Origin: Artemisia argyi
Lineage: Eukaryota > Streptophyta > Magnoliopsida > Asterales > Asteraceae
Assembly: GCA_030686995.1 (NCBI GenBank)
Contig: CM060709.1
Coordinates: forward strand, 122,852,373 to 122,916,372
Length of the DNA stretch: 64,000 nucleotides
Direction of reading: 5' to 3'
Positions 1 to 12,150 of this stretch are shown piece after piece. A model generated the notes under the pieces. That model saw only the letters and a list, made by a program, of their open reading frames with translations. It had not been told where the DNA came from and made no database searches. Position 1 is the first letter of the stretch; every line of letters begins with the position of its first letter. Made by a program: the position numbers and the translations under genes.

Positions 1-2
1 AA

Positions 3-1412
3 GACCCACCTCCACAGTACCAAATGAACCAAGCAACTCCTCTAAACCAGCAAGACTCTTGTCTAGAGATTCTTGACAAACTTAAAAACATTAGAGAGGA
101 GTTAGCTAATATGTCGTCTCACAATGCACCAAGTTTTTCTTGTGTATATTGTGGGGGTCCTCATAATGATGATCAATGTCAACCTTCCGGTTTTGACACA
201 TCCACACCCCCACAATTTCCACTCACTCAATATTCTCGTGATAAATCTATCACGGAATTACTTGCTGAAAAACATGCTGCTAGAGACGAAAGAAGCATGG
301 AAGAATTACTAGTCTTAGAACAAGCAGCTATAACACGTACCAAATTTCAAAATGCTGTTTTTCTCGATGAGGATGATGAATGTGATGATACTTCATCATG
401 TTCATCAGTTGAGACTCCTTCCATGCACATACAGGGAGAAAAGAATATAACTGAATCACCAGCAGTAGAAATAATGGAACTTGTAGACTCCATTACTGCT
501 AGTCCTTCTCATCTCCCTGAGTATGATGTTATCACACCCGAGGTTCCCACTCACTCTCTGAACATGGGGGACGAGCATCTTGACACTATTCCTGCAAAGG
601 AATCGGACGAATTCGTAAAGTCTAGTGTTGAGAACCTTGTCTCAATCCCAGGAGAGTCACAGGGAATTCTTGATCATATGTGTGATATTCCTCCCCCTCT
701 TGTCTTTCCAAATAATCATACTGAGATGTTCTCTGATTCTGATGAGAACTATTCTTTATCTTGTGGAGACATAAGTTATGTGGGGGAATTACCTTCTGAG
801 CTTGTCAACTCAGAAGAAGAGAATGAGGAAGAAATCATCCAAGACGAAGCTCTTCGTCTTACATTATTAAATGCTAATCTTCTCATTTCTAGAATCGAGG
901 CTTTTAATGAAAAGCCTATTTTATCTCCTATCCCCGTCAAGGATAGTGAGATTTTGATCAATGATTCTATTCCTGAATTGCAAACGTTCCATTTTGAGCA
1001 AACGGGAGAGAAGATAAGTGGTATCACCACTTCTCATTCTTATAATTCTCTTCCCGTTTATGAATCATTTACTATTAAGGAGTTCCCCAATGAACTCACT
1101 CAAATCAATCCCGAATACGAATCATTCACCTTTGAGGAGTTCTCCTGTGAACTCACTCATATCATATCTCTACCGGAATATGATAATTTCTATTTTGATC
1201 TAGACATACCCATAATATGTCTTGATCAACCGAGCTTAAATGAGGAGGTTCATGAAACAATGAATTCTCCTATTGAGGAAGAAGAGTTAGTCATGATTTT
1301 TATCATGATTTTCTTCCTTTTCTTCATATATTCTGTTCCCTATCCTGTTCTTCACTCTTTCAGGAGTGAAGACATTATCTTTGATCCCGGCATTCTCATT
1401 TATAAATTATGA
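3..1412 (+). CDS. gag: gag-like ORF of a Ty3-type element, 5' end outside window
   Basis: The frame is open from the window edge, so the first visible ATG (24) is probably internal. The protein is acidic and Ser/Glu-rich. It has one CCHC-like knuckle near residue 41 (CVYCGGPHNDDQC), a spacing typical of Asteraceae retroelement gag proteins, and then about 370 low-complexity residues. Near the C-terminus is a strongly hydrophobic stretch (around residues 423-440) that looks like a membrane segment. No protease, RT or integrase follows before the polypurine tract, so the element is gag-only or has lost pol. The hydrophobic tail is odd for a gag; an env-like role is possible but unproven. I recognise the element class, not a named family. 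Confidence 0.6.
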   Translation, partial: DPPPQYQMNQATPLNQQDSCLEILDKLKNIREELANMSSHNAPSFSCVYCGGPHNDDQCQPSGFDTSTPPQFPLTQYSRDKSITELLAEKHAARDERSMEELLVLEQAAITRTKFQNAVFLDEDDECDDTSSCSSVETPSMHIQGEKNITESPAVEIMELVDSITASPSHLPEYDVITPEVPTHSLNMGDEHLDTIPAKESDEFVKSSVENLVSIPGESQGILDHMCDIPPPLVFPNNHTEMFSDSDENYSLSCGDISYVGELPSELVNSEEENEEEIIQDEALRLTLLNANLLISRIEAFNEKPILSPIPVKDSEILINDSIPELQTFHFEQTGEKISGITTSHSYNSLPVYESFTIKEFPNELTQINPEYESFTFEEFSCELTHIISLPEYDNFYFDLDIPIICLDQPSLNEEVHETMNSPIEEEELVMIFIMIFFLFFIYSVPYPVLHSFRSEDIIFDPGILIYKL

Positions 1413-1962
1413 GCCGGTTACTTATCTCATCGGAGTGGAACTTTCACGTGCTTCAAATGTTTATCCAAACGTCTTGAATGAAAGTCCGATTGAGATTGTC
1501 TCTTCCACTTGCTTCCCCATGGACAAATAAATTCGGGGTCGAGTCAAGTTAACGACTCGGTAATCAAAAACGATAGCATGTACATAGGTTTTCACCCATG
1601 TTTCACCCTAAGTGTGGGGGAGATATCCCACATGTTGTATATATATATATATCCTCTAAAAAAAAAAAAAAAAAATGTACATATAGTGATAGCTTCTATT
1701 TAAGAAGTTTTATCTAAAAAAATATTTGTATGTATATACATTTTAAATAAAGGCTATAGAATATTTTCTTCTTACGTTCTAAGTGTCGGTTTAACACCCG
1801 GTATTTTGAATATTGAGGACAATATTCAGTTCTAAGTGTGGGGGGAGATTCGTCTAACGAATTTAAACACATGTTCCATCAAGAACCCCCATTTTAGCCA
1901 AAATTTTTTCTCACTTAGAACGCAATAAATGGTATCAATCCTCCATGTCTAACCCACAACAG

Positions 1963-2320
1963 GATTGGCTAATCCAGGAGCAAACGGTTCTTGGTAAAGA
2001 TAACTCAAACCCGTTTTTGGCTTGCAATTTGCCAAAAATTGTACGGTTCCTCAACTCCCCAAAAACAAATGAGTTGGCTAGCCCGCAAGGTTATGGCTTG
2101 TGGTAAAGGCCGTGGAAAAACCATAATTGGTAATCAGCTCACCAAGATGTTGACTATTCCATCAAGAGTTGGTTAGTCCAGAAGCAAACGGCTTTTGGTA
2201 AAGACTAATCAAATCCGTTGACAGCTGGTGATTTGCTCAAAATCACACGGTTATCAGGTGTGCCACAGTTCTTACACCTGGCTACTCCAGAAGTGATGGC
2301 TTTTGGTAAAGAGTTTTTCA
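1963..2320 (+). repeat. four diverged ~105-bp tandem units before the polypurine tract
   Basis: Blocks starting near 1963, 2072, 2166 and 2277 share a core reading roughly GGYTARTCCAGNAGCAAACG followed by GGYTYTTGGTAAAG. Spacing is about 95-110 bp. They lie between the gag-like ORF and the polypurine tract, in sequence with no long ORF. The phrase agtgtggggg also recurs around 1610, 1838 and 2370. Confidence 0.55.
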
Positions 2321-2368
2321 AATCCATTAAGTTTTTCTCAAATAGATTGCTAGGGACTAGCAATAGTT

Positions 2369-2381
2369 TAGTGTGGGGGAT
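2369..2381 (+). other. polypurine tract of the first LTR element
   Basis: The purine-rich run TAGTGTGGGGGAT directly precedes a TG that starts an LTR. This is the standard position for plus-strand DNA priming in Ty3-type elements. Confidence 0.6.
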
Positions 2382-4786
2382 TGATGAGTGTCTAAATACT
2401 CATCATTTTATACTAATCTGAACTGCCAAAACATACAAAAACACTCAAATATGTATCAAAATACTTAAAATATCTTAAAGGTGTGTTTTATATGTTTCAA
2501 ATGCAAAATATGCAAAAACAAATGAAAAACGTACAAAGTTTGCATAATTGGCAGTTTCAGTCCCTCAAATTTCATAAATTGGCAAAACTAGTCCCTGGTT
2601 ATTCTAAAAACATGAAAATGTCACCAAAGGTCCTTTTTAATCATAAAGTTACATATTTAGTCCTTTGGTGCAAAGTTTCATAAAATTACAAGTTTAGTCC
2701 CTCAACTTTGGAAATTGACAGAAATGGTCCCTGGGATGTAAAAACTTTGAGAAAAGCAATTTTGGTCCTTTTACTAATAATCTTTTGCAGGTTTGGTCCT
2801 TATGTGAAAAGTTTGGAGAAATTACAAATTGGTCCCTCAAGTTTGAAGGTTTGGCAAAAATAGTCCCCGGGGTTTAAAAATGGAAAAACATCAAAAATTC
2901 CCTTGTACTATTCACACTTGGTAAGTTTAATCCTTATAAGTATATTTGGAGATTTGCCATTTCAAACACTCAACTTTTAAATAAATTACAAAATTGGTCC
3001 TTGTGTGTAATAAACCAAAACCGGACCCTTTTGTTATTCTACCTAAACCAAATAAACCAAATCCAAACCCACTATCCTATTTTCCAGCCCACTCCACAAA
3101 GCCCAGTCCAACCCCCCATGGTCAAACTTCGGTCAACCCACAAACAAAACCACTACCCCGTACCTTTTCCCTCCTTCTCCATACCACCACCACCAAAACC
3201 AGATACCACCATCCACGTCACCCTTAACTTGCTCCCCACTCTCACCACCTCATCCTCCACCTCACACAAGCCTCCAAAGAGCCTTAATTGCCCTAAAACC
3301 TCTCCACGCAACAAACAGTACCACATTGGAAATTGGCGCCAAAAGCCAATTTAAACGGCCTGGATGATTGGGACCTTATGATGAGGCGAAAAATGATCCG
3401 TTTTTAGGGGGTCATTTAAGCCCGAATCCGAATTTATTTGATCAAATATTGCCCAAAATCGTTCCTTTTGTGATTTTAGGTGTTTGGAGAGTGAATTCTG
3501 GAAAAGAGGCTATTTTGGACGTTTTTGGAGCATAAAGTGAAGAAAACAACAAAGTACCAAATCCAAGCTGGAAATACAAGGTGACGGCGTCAAGGGTTTG
3601 CTCTTGACGGCGTCGGACATGAAGAATAAATTACCGTAGCTGGTGACGGCGTCAGATGGAGTTATGACGGCGTCAAAGTGGCCAAGAATAATTTACCGTG
3701 GGTGGTGACGGCGTCACATAGGCCGTCACGATTTTATCTAGGGCGTCCGAGGAAGTGTATGGCGGCGAGTTGACGGCGTCAGATTTTACTCTTGACGCCG
3801 TCAGGACGATTTTCCTATATATAGTTTTCTAGTTTTTTCATTAAAAAAAGAGAGAAGTTTTGGTGAAACCCTAAAGACGATTTTGGTGCCTCTTTTACAG
3901 GTTTTTCAAGGGTTCCAAACCCTTGAGACCTTGCATTGTAATTGAGATAAGTATACTCTTAATTCAATCAATATGTCTATGTGTTGGTTGTCTATCTTTT
4001 GTTCTTATCTTAATTCTACTATGCTAGGCTAAATTTCCTTTGTGTTTGCTTAGATCTAATGAAACCTAGATGTTGATTATGTGTTGATTACTTGTCTATT
4101 CTTGTTTTGAATGAATGATATTATATGTTAGGCTTAAGAAAACTGGCAGATCTCCAAATGGTAACATGCTTGAACGTCTTAAGAAACATGAACCGAGGCG
4201 TAATAGGTCTTTATTGGTTGTATTTAATGCATGAGCCACTGTTTACAATCCCTATAGTTGTGCTGGGTCATGGTGTAGGAGGAGATAAGAGCTCATAGAG
4301 TTGGGGAGTTATGTATGCCACTCCACGAATGGTATTAAGGAATACAACCCGTCATTCATACAAGTGTAACAAGTAATTAACATGTAAAAGATATCTAGGG
4401 AGTAGTGAAGTCTAAGTAAACACAATTTCTCCAACCACTGCTCACAACCTTAGTTTAATATTAGTTTAATTTCATTTTCATTAGTTAATTAGTTATAAAG
4501 TAGTTTTTGGGTTAGTTGATTAGCAACTAATTCCGCCCACTCCTTCAAAACCCGAGATTTTAATTGCTTTCATAAAAATATAAAAATACAAAAATAATCA
4601 TCTCTCACCTCTAGAACTATTAATTAGGTTTTCTAATCCTAGCGACACTATTCCTAAGCTGAACGATCAATCCCCCGGTACTTGTCACTATACTATACTA
4701 CAACGATCAGGTACACTGCCTGGTGGGGGTTGTAAGCCTCGCGAGATCCCTCGAGAGGTAAAGCAAGGTGCGATTCCCACGCATCA
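2382..4786 (+). repeat. 3' LTR of the gag-only Ty3-like element
   Basis: The LTR begins TGATGAGTG right after the polypurine tract and can be closed at CACGCATCA, which is the inverse of the start with one mismatch (8 of 9). The first bases also form a hairpin, TGATGAGT with ACTCATCA. Inside are a U3 of repeated 'gtccct...ttggca' phrases, a TATA box at 3816-3824 and a leader-like stretch. The partner 5' LTR lies outside the window, so the exact end is inferred from terminal symmetry only. Confidence 0.55.
3582..3824 (+). promoter_or_regulatory. LTR promoter: seven TGACG(G/C)CGTCA palindromes plus TATA box
   Basis: Eleven-base near-palindromes start at 3582, 3605, 3644, 3665, 3706, 3771 and 3793. 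Five read TGACGGCGTCA, the 3605 copy ends in G, and the 3793 copy has the central C. TATATATAG follows at 3816, 13 bases after the last copy. TGACG is the core bound by plant TGA-class bZIP factors (as-1 type). The cluster sits where a U3 enhancer is expected. Factor binding is inferred. Confidence 0.6.
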
Positions 4787-7700
4787 CCTTATCAACGGTT
4801 ATAAATTGGTGGGAAAAGTCAAGTGGGTCCCACTTGACTCAGAAAAGAGCTACAAAAGGAAAAAGAAGGAGAAGATGAAAATAATTAGCTTAGGAGTAGA
4901 ATAACATAGTCGTAGGTAGTGTAATCTTGTATTTCAGTTATAATTTCAATCAAAATAGCTTGTACTCAGTTAATTTAATGTAATTTGAACTTTTCTTAAA
5001 GTCAATTTAAAGTTTCAGCTCAGTTCTCAGTCTATGCAATTTTTACTTGTTTCAAGAATCACAAAAATTTCATCTGTGTTGTTAGTTGTTGTTAAAAGCA
5101 TTTCACAAGTTAAAATAAGCCTTGACAAAGCTTATTGAAGCTTTTATACACTTCAGTTTGCTGTTTAGTTCATTAAATAAAAATACTTAAAAAATCAAAT
5201 TAAATATTAAGAAAATAAAAAAATTCAAGTTACAAGTTGATTTGTGCAAGGAGCAAGATATAATCTGGATGATCTTGGTATTAGAGTCCTATGGGGGATT
5301 TTAGGAAGTGAGATTGGTCCATGGTTCTTGGTTGCTCAGTCCATTTCCACTTTGTAAGCTTTCACATCAATTTTTCATATTACTATTTTAGTATTACATT
5401 TACTTAGGTCTCTGTGTTTTCATGCTTATTTATTGTTGTTAAGATAATATAAAGCTTAATATAGATAGCTTATTATTCAGATATCACTTGTTCTCAAATC
5501 CAAAAATCTCACAGTTAAAACTCAATCTTGACAAAATTGTGATTTCTGCTTGTGGTGTGTTTGATTAATGTTCATTTGATCTTAATTAGTCATATTAGAG
5601 TATTAGAAATCAGTTTGTTAGATTCAAATCTTGTTTAGCTGTTAAAATTAGTAAAACAGTGCAATATAGGGGTGTTTGGTTCATGCTACTCATAGGTGTT
5701 CAAGACATATTTTGCTGTTGTTTCTGCTCTAAACATTTCACATTAGGTTTAGGTATATCATATCAGTTATAAAATTAAGGGTTCATAAGTTAAAAAGTCA
5801 AATTCCAAAACCAAATCCCTTGACAGTTAACTGTCAAGGAATTGAGTTTCCAAAACCACCCACACTAGTGTTTAATCTAGTAACTTAGCTTAATTAGGAC
5901 TTATTATAAGTTATTACTTCCATATCAGTAGTTTAGATCACCTAGAAATTCAATTTAGTCAAACTAGCAAAGTTCTCTCAAAAAGTCAATATTGCACTTA
6001 TCAGATTTTTCCAAATATTGGGAGATTTGTTTAGAATTTAGGAAAGAGATCTAAGCTTTGATATTTTTAGGATTAATTCTATACCACTTCAACTTTAGAA
6101 TCCCACCATCTTTACATTTTTAGGATTTTTCTTGTGGCCCCCACTTGTGCCCAAACACAACTGCAGGGAGACCTTCTCCCCTGCACATCAGTACATCACC
6201 ACACCACCACCACTTTGGTGGTGGTTTGTGGCTACCATAGTGGGCCCCAGACCCTCTAGTTAGTTTCTTTGAACCCCCCTCCTACCAGGGAACTTAGTTT
6301 GACTATTTGTTTGACCTGTGCCTCAGTGGACCCCACCTAGATTAAGCTCTCAAGTCTGTCCCTCTTCTGTGTTGCTTTTCAGGTTTTTGGATTAGCTTAT
6401 TTGGCTTATTGGCTTATCTACTGAGCTTATTTAGCTAATTTAAGTTTTGACAAGTTCAAACAACTTATTAGAACCAGAAAACACCAAGGTGGGTCCCACA
6501 TAAGCTCATTTGAGCTTATTTCCCATTTTAGTCAACTGTGGTCAACTGTCACCATAATAAGCTTACACACACAGCTTATTAATAAGCTATAAAATAGTTG
6601 TCTTTATTAAAGTTGTCTAATTTTAGGTATAATATAGTTTTATAAAAGAAAAATCCAGAAAAACCAACATAAAAATAAGTGATAATTTCTATTTAATATA
6701 ATTTAATTTTAATTTTCATTTTTAGATTTTAATTAAGAAAGTTGTGTTTTTATATTTTTATTAATTTTATTATAGGTTAATGTAATTAAAATAATTTTCT
6801 CAGATTTTAATTTTGTCTTTTAGTATTAATTAGAATTAAAAATAGTTTTATTAATAATTAATTAATAAATAAGTTATAAATAGCATAATTAGTTTTTATA
6901 TAGTAACACCTATATTTTATATTTTTCCTAGCTTTTATAAGTCATAATATAATTTTAGTAATTTTTCTATAATTTTTACTATTCATTTAATAGTTTTCCT
7001 AATTTAAATAGTTTAATTAGATAATAATTAATAAATAGCATAATAATTAGTTAACTAGTTTAAAAATATATAAAATAAAGTTTTTATAATTTGTTAGGAT
7101 TCCTATTATGGTTAATTAGATTTATAAAAATTTTCATAATTTTCTAAGTTGATTTAATATTATTTGTAATTTAGAATAGTTTAAATAGTTTAAATAATAT
7201 AAATAGTTTTTAATTAATAAAAAGTTTATAAAAAGACAAAAAGATTTATTTTTATTTTTTATACTTTCTTCAAGTTCTAATTTAAGTTTAGAAATTATTT
7301 TTTTAAGTTTTTAGTTTAATTTGTAGTGTTAATCATTTTTAGTTTTTATTTAAGTTAATTTTAATTAAATAGTTAAATAGTTTTTAATTAAATAATTAAT
7401 AATAATTAATAAAATAATATTAAAAATAGTTTTCTTTTTAATTTAACTTTATTTTAAGTTTAAGTTTATAGGATTGTTAATTTTAACCCCTGTAGTTTAT
7501 TTTTCTTAAAACTCACCTTTTTCTCAGTACGCAGTCGCGTCTGATTTTAATTTGGTGTACGTTTTTAATACCTAGCTTTTTACGTAATCACTCTAATAGT
7601 TATTTTAAGTTTTAAAACCCTAGTTTAAATCACACACACACACTTATACCTTTCCTGTTCACATTCACTAATCACAGATTAGTTTATAATATCACATCGC

Positions 7701-7819
7701 ACACCTCGTTGGGACTTACGACCCGGGAAAACACTGTATTCCTCGGAAGCATTTGTTTTAGACATTTGACTTGGTTGACCATCACCTGGTAAACTTAGTT
7801 GACTGTTTGAGGCGAATCA
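4787..7819 (+). other. AT-rich LTR-like region ending just before a primer binding site
   Basis: About 3 kb with no credible ORF. TATAAATT near 4800 and transcription-leader-like sequence lie at the left. TGGTATTAGAGTC near 5277 weakly resembles an initiator tRNA-Met binding site. A GT/CA-rich block lies at 6150-6280 and very AT-rich DNA at 6600-7480. The right end, a CA at 7818-7819, is placed by the tRNA-Asp primer binding site that follows, so at least the right part is probably a 5' LTR. I could not find the left LTR border. Confidence 0.35.
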
Positions 7820-7824
7820 AAATT

Positions 7825-7842
7825 TGGCGCCGCTGCCGGGGA
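7825..7842 (+). other. primer binding site for tRNA-Asp
   Basis: TGGCGCCGCTGCCGGGGA matches the complement of the 3' end of plant tRNA-Asp(GUC) at 17 of 18 positions (mismatch at 7833). This site is usual in Tat/Athila-type Ty3 elements. It lies five bases after a CA that can end an LTR. A leader of about 200 bases without an ORF follows. Confidence 0.7.
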
Positions 7843-8045
7843 GGTTGTGCGCTTATTTTAAACGATTTTGCGTATTAGTGAGTTTGGATATACATCCATT
7901 GTAAATTTACCATCTTTTATCTATATTTTTATAAAACAAAACACAAAAATATTCACCTTTACACCCATACCTATTTGATTCTTCATTTCTCATCCCCAAA
8001 ACCCTTTGATTCTACATTCTTCCACTTGTCCCATAATTAATTCTA

Positions 8046-8305
8046 ATGGCATCTCTCGATGACGATTTCTTTAAACAAAGGGCCTGTAAAATTGAAGTTG
8101 AAAAACTTATGGCCTTGTCAAAAATGTCGAGATGTTATGTTGATTATGATGGACCTTCGATTCCTATTCCCTCTCCGGTGAGGGAAAGAGATCATGAAAC
8201 CGAGGTGACAAAGGACCTTGTACTTTCCTCTGACGATGGAGGTGCTAAATACGTCCAAACCACGGTTGTCCAAAAACCTGAGCTCACAACTACTTTTGTT
8301 TCGTG
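8046..8305 (+). pseudogene. gag: N-terminal fragment of a Ty3-type gag, cut at a junction
   Basis: A short ORF starts (MASLDDDFF...) about 200 bases after the tRNA-Asp primer binding site, the usual place for a Tat/Athila-type gag start. After roughly 85 codons the reading frame runs out of frame into Copia reverse-transcriptase DNA near 8300. The rest of gag and all of its own pol are missing. The apparent last 20 residues are an out-of-frame reading of the Copia segment. The identity as gag rests on position and composition, not on a conserved domain. Confidence 0.45.
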
Positions 8306-9844
8306 TCAACCATTGAACCTAAAAATATTAATGAAGCCATTAAAGATGAGTCTTGGGTAATTGCAATGCAAGAAGAGTTAAACCAATTTGTTAGGAATGA
8401 TGTATGGACATTAGTTCCTCAACCAACGAGTCAAACTATAATTGGAACAAAATGGGTATTTCGAAATAAAATGGATGAAAATGAAATTGTGTCTAGAAAC
8501 AAAGCTAGGCTAGTTGCACAAGGATATAACCAACAAGAAGGCATTGACTACGATGAAACTTTTGCTCCGGTTGCTAGGCTCGAGTCAATTAGAATCTTAC
8601 TTGCAAATGCATGTGCACATAATTTCAAATTCTTTCAAATGGACGTCAAAAGTGCATTTCTAAATGGAGTCATTAATGAAGAAGTGTATGTTGCTCAACC
8701 ACCGGGCTTCATCGATTTTGAAAAACCAAATCATGTTTACAAACTTAAAAAGGCTCTTTACGGACTTAAGCAAGCTCCAAAAGCATGGTATGATCGACTT
8801 AAAACATTCCTAGTTGACCATAAGTATACCATGGGCTTAGTTGATAATATTCTCTTCACTAAGAAGAAAGATTCACATATTATCATAGTCCAAATCTATG
8901 TTGATGACATTATATTCGGATCAACTTGTCAAGAATTATGTGTGGATTTCTCAAAAATCATGCATGCCGAGTTTGAAATGAGTATGATGGGAGAACTCAA
9001 CTTTTTCCTAGGACTCCAAATCAAACAACTAGAAGATGGTATCTTCTTTAACCAATCTAAATATATTACGGAAATGCTTAAGAAATTTGGACTAGAAGAT
9101 TTGAAACCTATCAAAACTCCCATGTCCACGGAAACTAAACTCACCAAGGATGAGGAAAGTGAATCCGTAGATAGCACTAAATATAGAGGTATGATTGGTA
9201 GTCTACTTTACCTAACGGCTAGTAGACCCGACATTATGTTTAGTGTTTGTCTATGTGCTCGTTTTCAAGAAGATCCTAAAACTACCCATCTCGAAGCCGT
9301 TAAAAGGATTTTTAGGTATATTAAAGGCACTACACATTTAGGTTTATGGTATCCCAAAGGAACGGGAATAGACACCATAGTGTATGCCGACTCGGATCAT
9401 GCCGATGACTATGTCGATAGAAAAAGTACAAGTGGTATTTGTACTTTTGTTGGAAATTGTCTCACCTCATGGTTCTCTAAGAAGCAAACGGCTCTTGCTA
9501 TCTCAACAACAGAAGCCGAGTACGTTTCGGCCGGAAAGGCATGTCAACAAGCTCTTTGGATGAAGCAAGCTCTTGTCGACTACGGAATTCAACTCAACGA
9601 CATCACAATTCTTTGTGACAACAAAGGTGCCATTGATCTTAGCAAAAACCCGGTTCAACATGCTCGTACCAAACATATTGAAATCCGTCATCATTTCCTT
9701 CGTGACAACGTTCAAAAAGGAAATATCTCAATTGAGAAAGTTTCTTCCGAAGACAACATAGCCGACATTCTCACAAAACCCCTTAAACGTGAACCTTTTA
9801 ACCTTCTTAGGCTAGGGTTAAGACTCATGGAGCCTACATTATAG
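8303..9844 (+). pseudogene. pol: Copia-type RT-RNase H, 5'-truncated pol
   Basis: About 513 residues covering the whole reverse transcriptase and RNase H of a Ty1/Copia polyprotein. Visible motifs are the RT start (AMQEELNQF, KWVFRNKMDEN), the catalytic YVDDI box near residue 201, and RNase H signatures (YADSDHADD, RKSTSG, STTEAEYV, HIEIRHHF, ADILTKPL) to the C-terminus. Gag, protease and integrase are absent, and the frame begins at the junction with a Ty3-type gag fragment. The RT/RH reading frame itself shows no stop. Two further ORFs and a Copia 3' LTR follow, an arrangement seen in SIRE/Maximus elements. A functional start codon is unlikely, so this is a relic. Confidence 0.8.
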
Positions 9845-9906
9845 TTCTGGACATTAGACAAAACTCACAAAAATCAAAACAAATCCATAACTATTTTTCT
9901 CAGCAG

Positions 9907-9980
9907 GGTCGGCGGAACCCTCAGACATAACGGGCGGAACCCATTCCAGGGGTCCGCCGTATCCGCCGACCTGCAGAACC
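9907..9980 (+). repeat. GC-rich hairpin module, copy 1
   Basis: GGTCGGCGGA (9907-9916) pairs perfectly with TCCGCCGACC (9962-9971). Between them is GGCGGAACCC...GGGTCCGCC, and the module ends in CTGCAGAA. It stands out from AT-rich surroundings just after the Copia pol stop. Related copies are at 12151-12288 and 14623-14691. The rest of 9845-10678 holds no ORF I can support. Confidence 0.65.
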
Positions 9981-10678
9981 AAAATCTTTGTTTATATTAA
10001 ACCAAACACCCATTATCTCATACCACCACTTCCAAACTGCTACTATTCACTTTACCATCCATCCATACCTATGAATTCTTGGTCTTCCATCCATTTACAT
10101 TGCAATTCAATTATCATTGTAAGTATTCTAAACATGATTACAATCCTGATCTGAGTCTAGGAATTCTATTTCTTGCACAAAAACAAAAACTTGGGGTTAT
10201 GCATTAACTTGAAAAACTCATGCATAAGATTAGGTGTTTAACAAAACTAATCATGTATCCCATAGTTAGGAATTGCATCCTTAATTAGTATAAACATGTT
10301 TACTAAAACACCCCATGTCAAATCCTTCCAAAAATTTCTCACAAGTAGGACAAATATTTTTTCGTCTCACATTGAGAATACAAAATCAAAACGTTATGTT
10401 TAAAACATCACTTGCATAATGTCTCTTGAATGCTAAAGGGAATACATAACCAATAAGTATTTTCGGGTACATTCAAACGAAGCTACATTGAACTAGGAGC
10501 ATTTGGGTTATCTTTTGTTTTATAACAAAACTTGCATAAAACGATTTTGAAGCATCAAAATGAGTCAAGATAACCGCACCTCCACATTGTTTTCATATAG
10601 GCACATACTAGAACATCCACATTATAATAGTGGTTTACTTAAACTAAAATGTGAAATTTTGTTGTTCTAGGAATCATC

Positions 10679-11788
10679 ATGCCTCCTCTAACCCACTACG
10701 ACCACAAGGACACCATTAAGTACCTACCAAAACACCACAAAACCAAAGGCCTTACCCCAAACCAAGTAAACATTTTCAAAGCCCTAGAAAAACACTGTGT
10801 CCATGAGGGTAGAACCATTGACCCGTCTTTCCTAGAAGGCACAAACCTTTACGCCGAATTTGCCACAATCAACTTTGAGTGTCTTTTGAATATCGACGAG
10901 CCAATTTGTCCTAGGTTCATTCTAGAGTTCTATGCATCCTCCGTCCTCTCCACGGATGATTATGGTCATATGTCTATCAACTTTAGGGTTAGCGGTCATC
11001 AATACTCCTTCACTCTTGAGGAGTTTGCTCAAATCCTGGGTGTCCCAAACCATGGTACTTGCCTCTATTCCGACTTGCACTCCCTCTCAACTCTTGACAA
11101 CCTCCAAGACCGTATCCACCCTTATGACACACCCCTTGTCTCAAAAGACGTACTCCGTGACCACCTCTTTGTTAGGACAACCACCACTAGGAGAACCCCT
11201 TCAGGGAATGAGGTCGATATGGACCCATATGGAATGGAAATGAACGAACTCAAACCCCAATTCAAGAAATGGGAGGAAGTCCTTAGAGCCAATGTCATTA
11301 GCACAATAGGAAACCGTGACCATATCAACCTTTGTCTTTGCTACATGCTCTACTCCTTGTCCGTTAGGCAACCCTTCAACCTTGCCTACTACATGGCCAA
11401 GAGAATGGCCGACATTCCCGTGCATGGCACAACGGCTATGCTGTAAGGAATGCTCTTGACCCGTCTCTTTAGGTTCATCTCACCCATTCCACCAACTCCA
11501 AACGGTCTTCGTCTTAACTATACTCTCATTCCACACACCTTTGTTCCACTTAGTGATAAGAGAGTCTACAAAGCCCAAGGAAAACATCCTCATCCTCCTA
11601 CCTCATCATCATCTTCCTCAATGAGTGAAGATGACAATTTGCCAAACTCTAGGCTCCCACCTCTCGAATACCTATCCCAACTTCCGGATATTCCAAATGA
11701 GTCGGCGGAGTTCAAGCAAACAAAGGGGATGTTCAAGAATCTTGGAAGATTCCTTGGAAAGCTCAAGAACAAGATTGACCGTCAATGA
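10679..11788 (+). pseudogene. Copia-element accessory ORF (plant transposon protein-like), one internal stop
   Basis: One frame of 370 codons interrupted by a single TAA at 11444-11446; both halves are in phase. The N-terminal 255 residues resemble the 'putative plant transposon protein' domain found after retroelement pol genes in dicots: LTPNQVNIF, FRVSGHQYSFTLEEFAQILG, then a YMLYSLSVRQPFNLAYYMA helix. The second part holds a serine-rich linker and a basic C-terminus (MFKNLGRFLGKLKNKI). It lies between Copia RT and the LTR, where SIRE-type elements carry an envelope-like ORF. I see no signal peptide or clear membrane segment, so an envelope role is not supported. Confidence 0.6.
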
Positions 11789-12150
11789 GTGCGGGTGTGT
11801 AGGAGTGTTTGGCATTAAGTGGCATTTGAACAAATTTGGTCGTTTAAACAATATTTGTGATGTATTTGTGTTAGTACAATGTTTGATACAATTTGGAACA
11901 TGTAGTATCTAACTTTGATGCAGGTAGACAACTCTTGGCAAGTTGTCAAATTTTCAAGTTTATGATATTTTCACTAAGTATAGTGAAATTCTCGACCTCA
12001 AGGTCAAAGTCCTATGAAATGTGTGTTTACGTGTCTATTTTTTGCATTGCCCAACCAGAAATGTCTTATCTTTTGGATTTTAGGAGTTTTCGAAAATTTT
12101 GAAAATCGTCTCGCGGGTCAAAAACGCGGACTGCCCTTTTCTGAAGCTCT

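Noticed and set aside
5270..5290. Second primer binding site (TGGTATTAGAGTC, tRNA-Met type)
   Set aside because: Too many mismatches to the standard site and no LTR end just before it.
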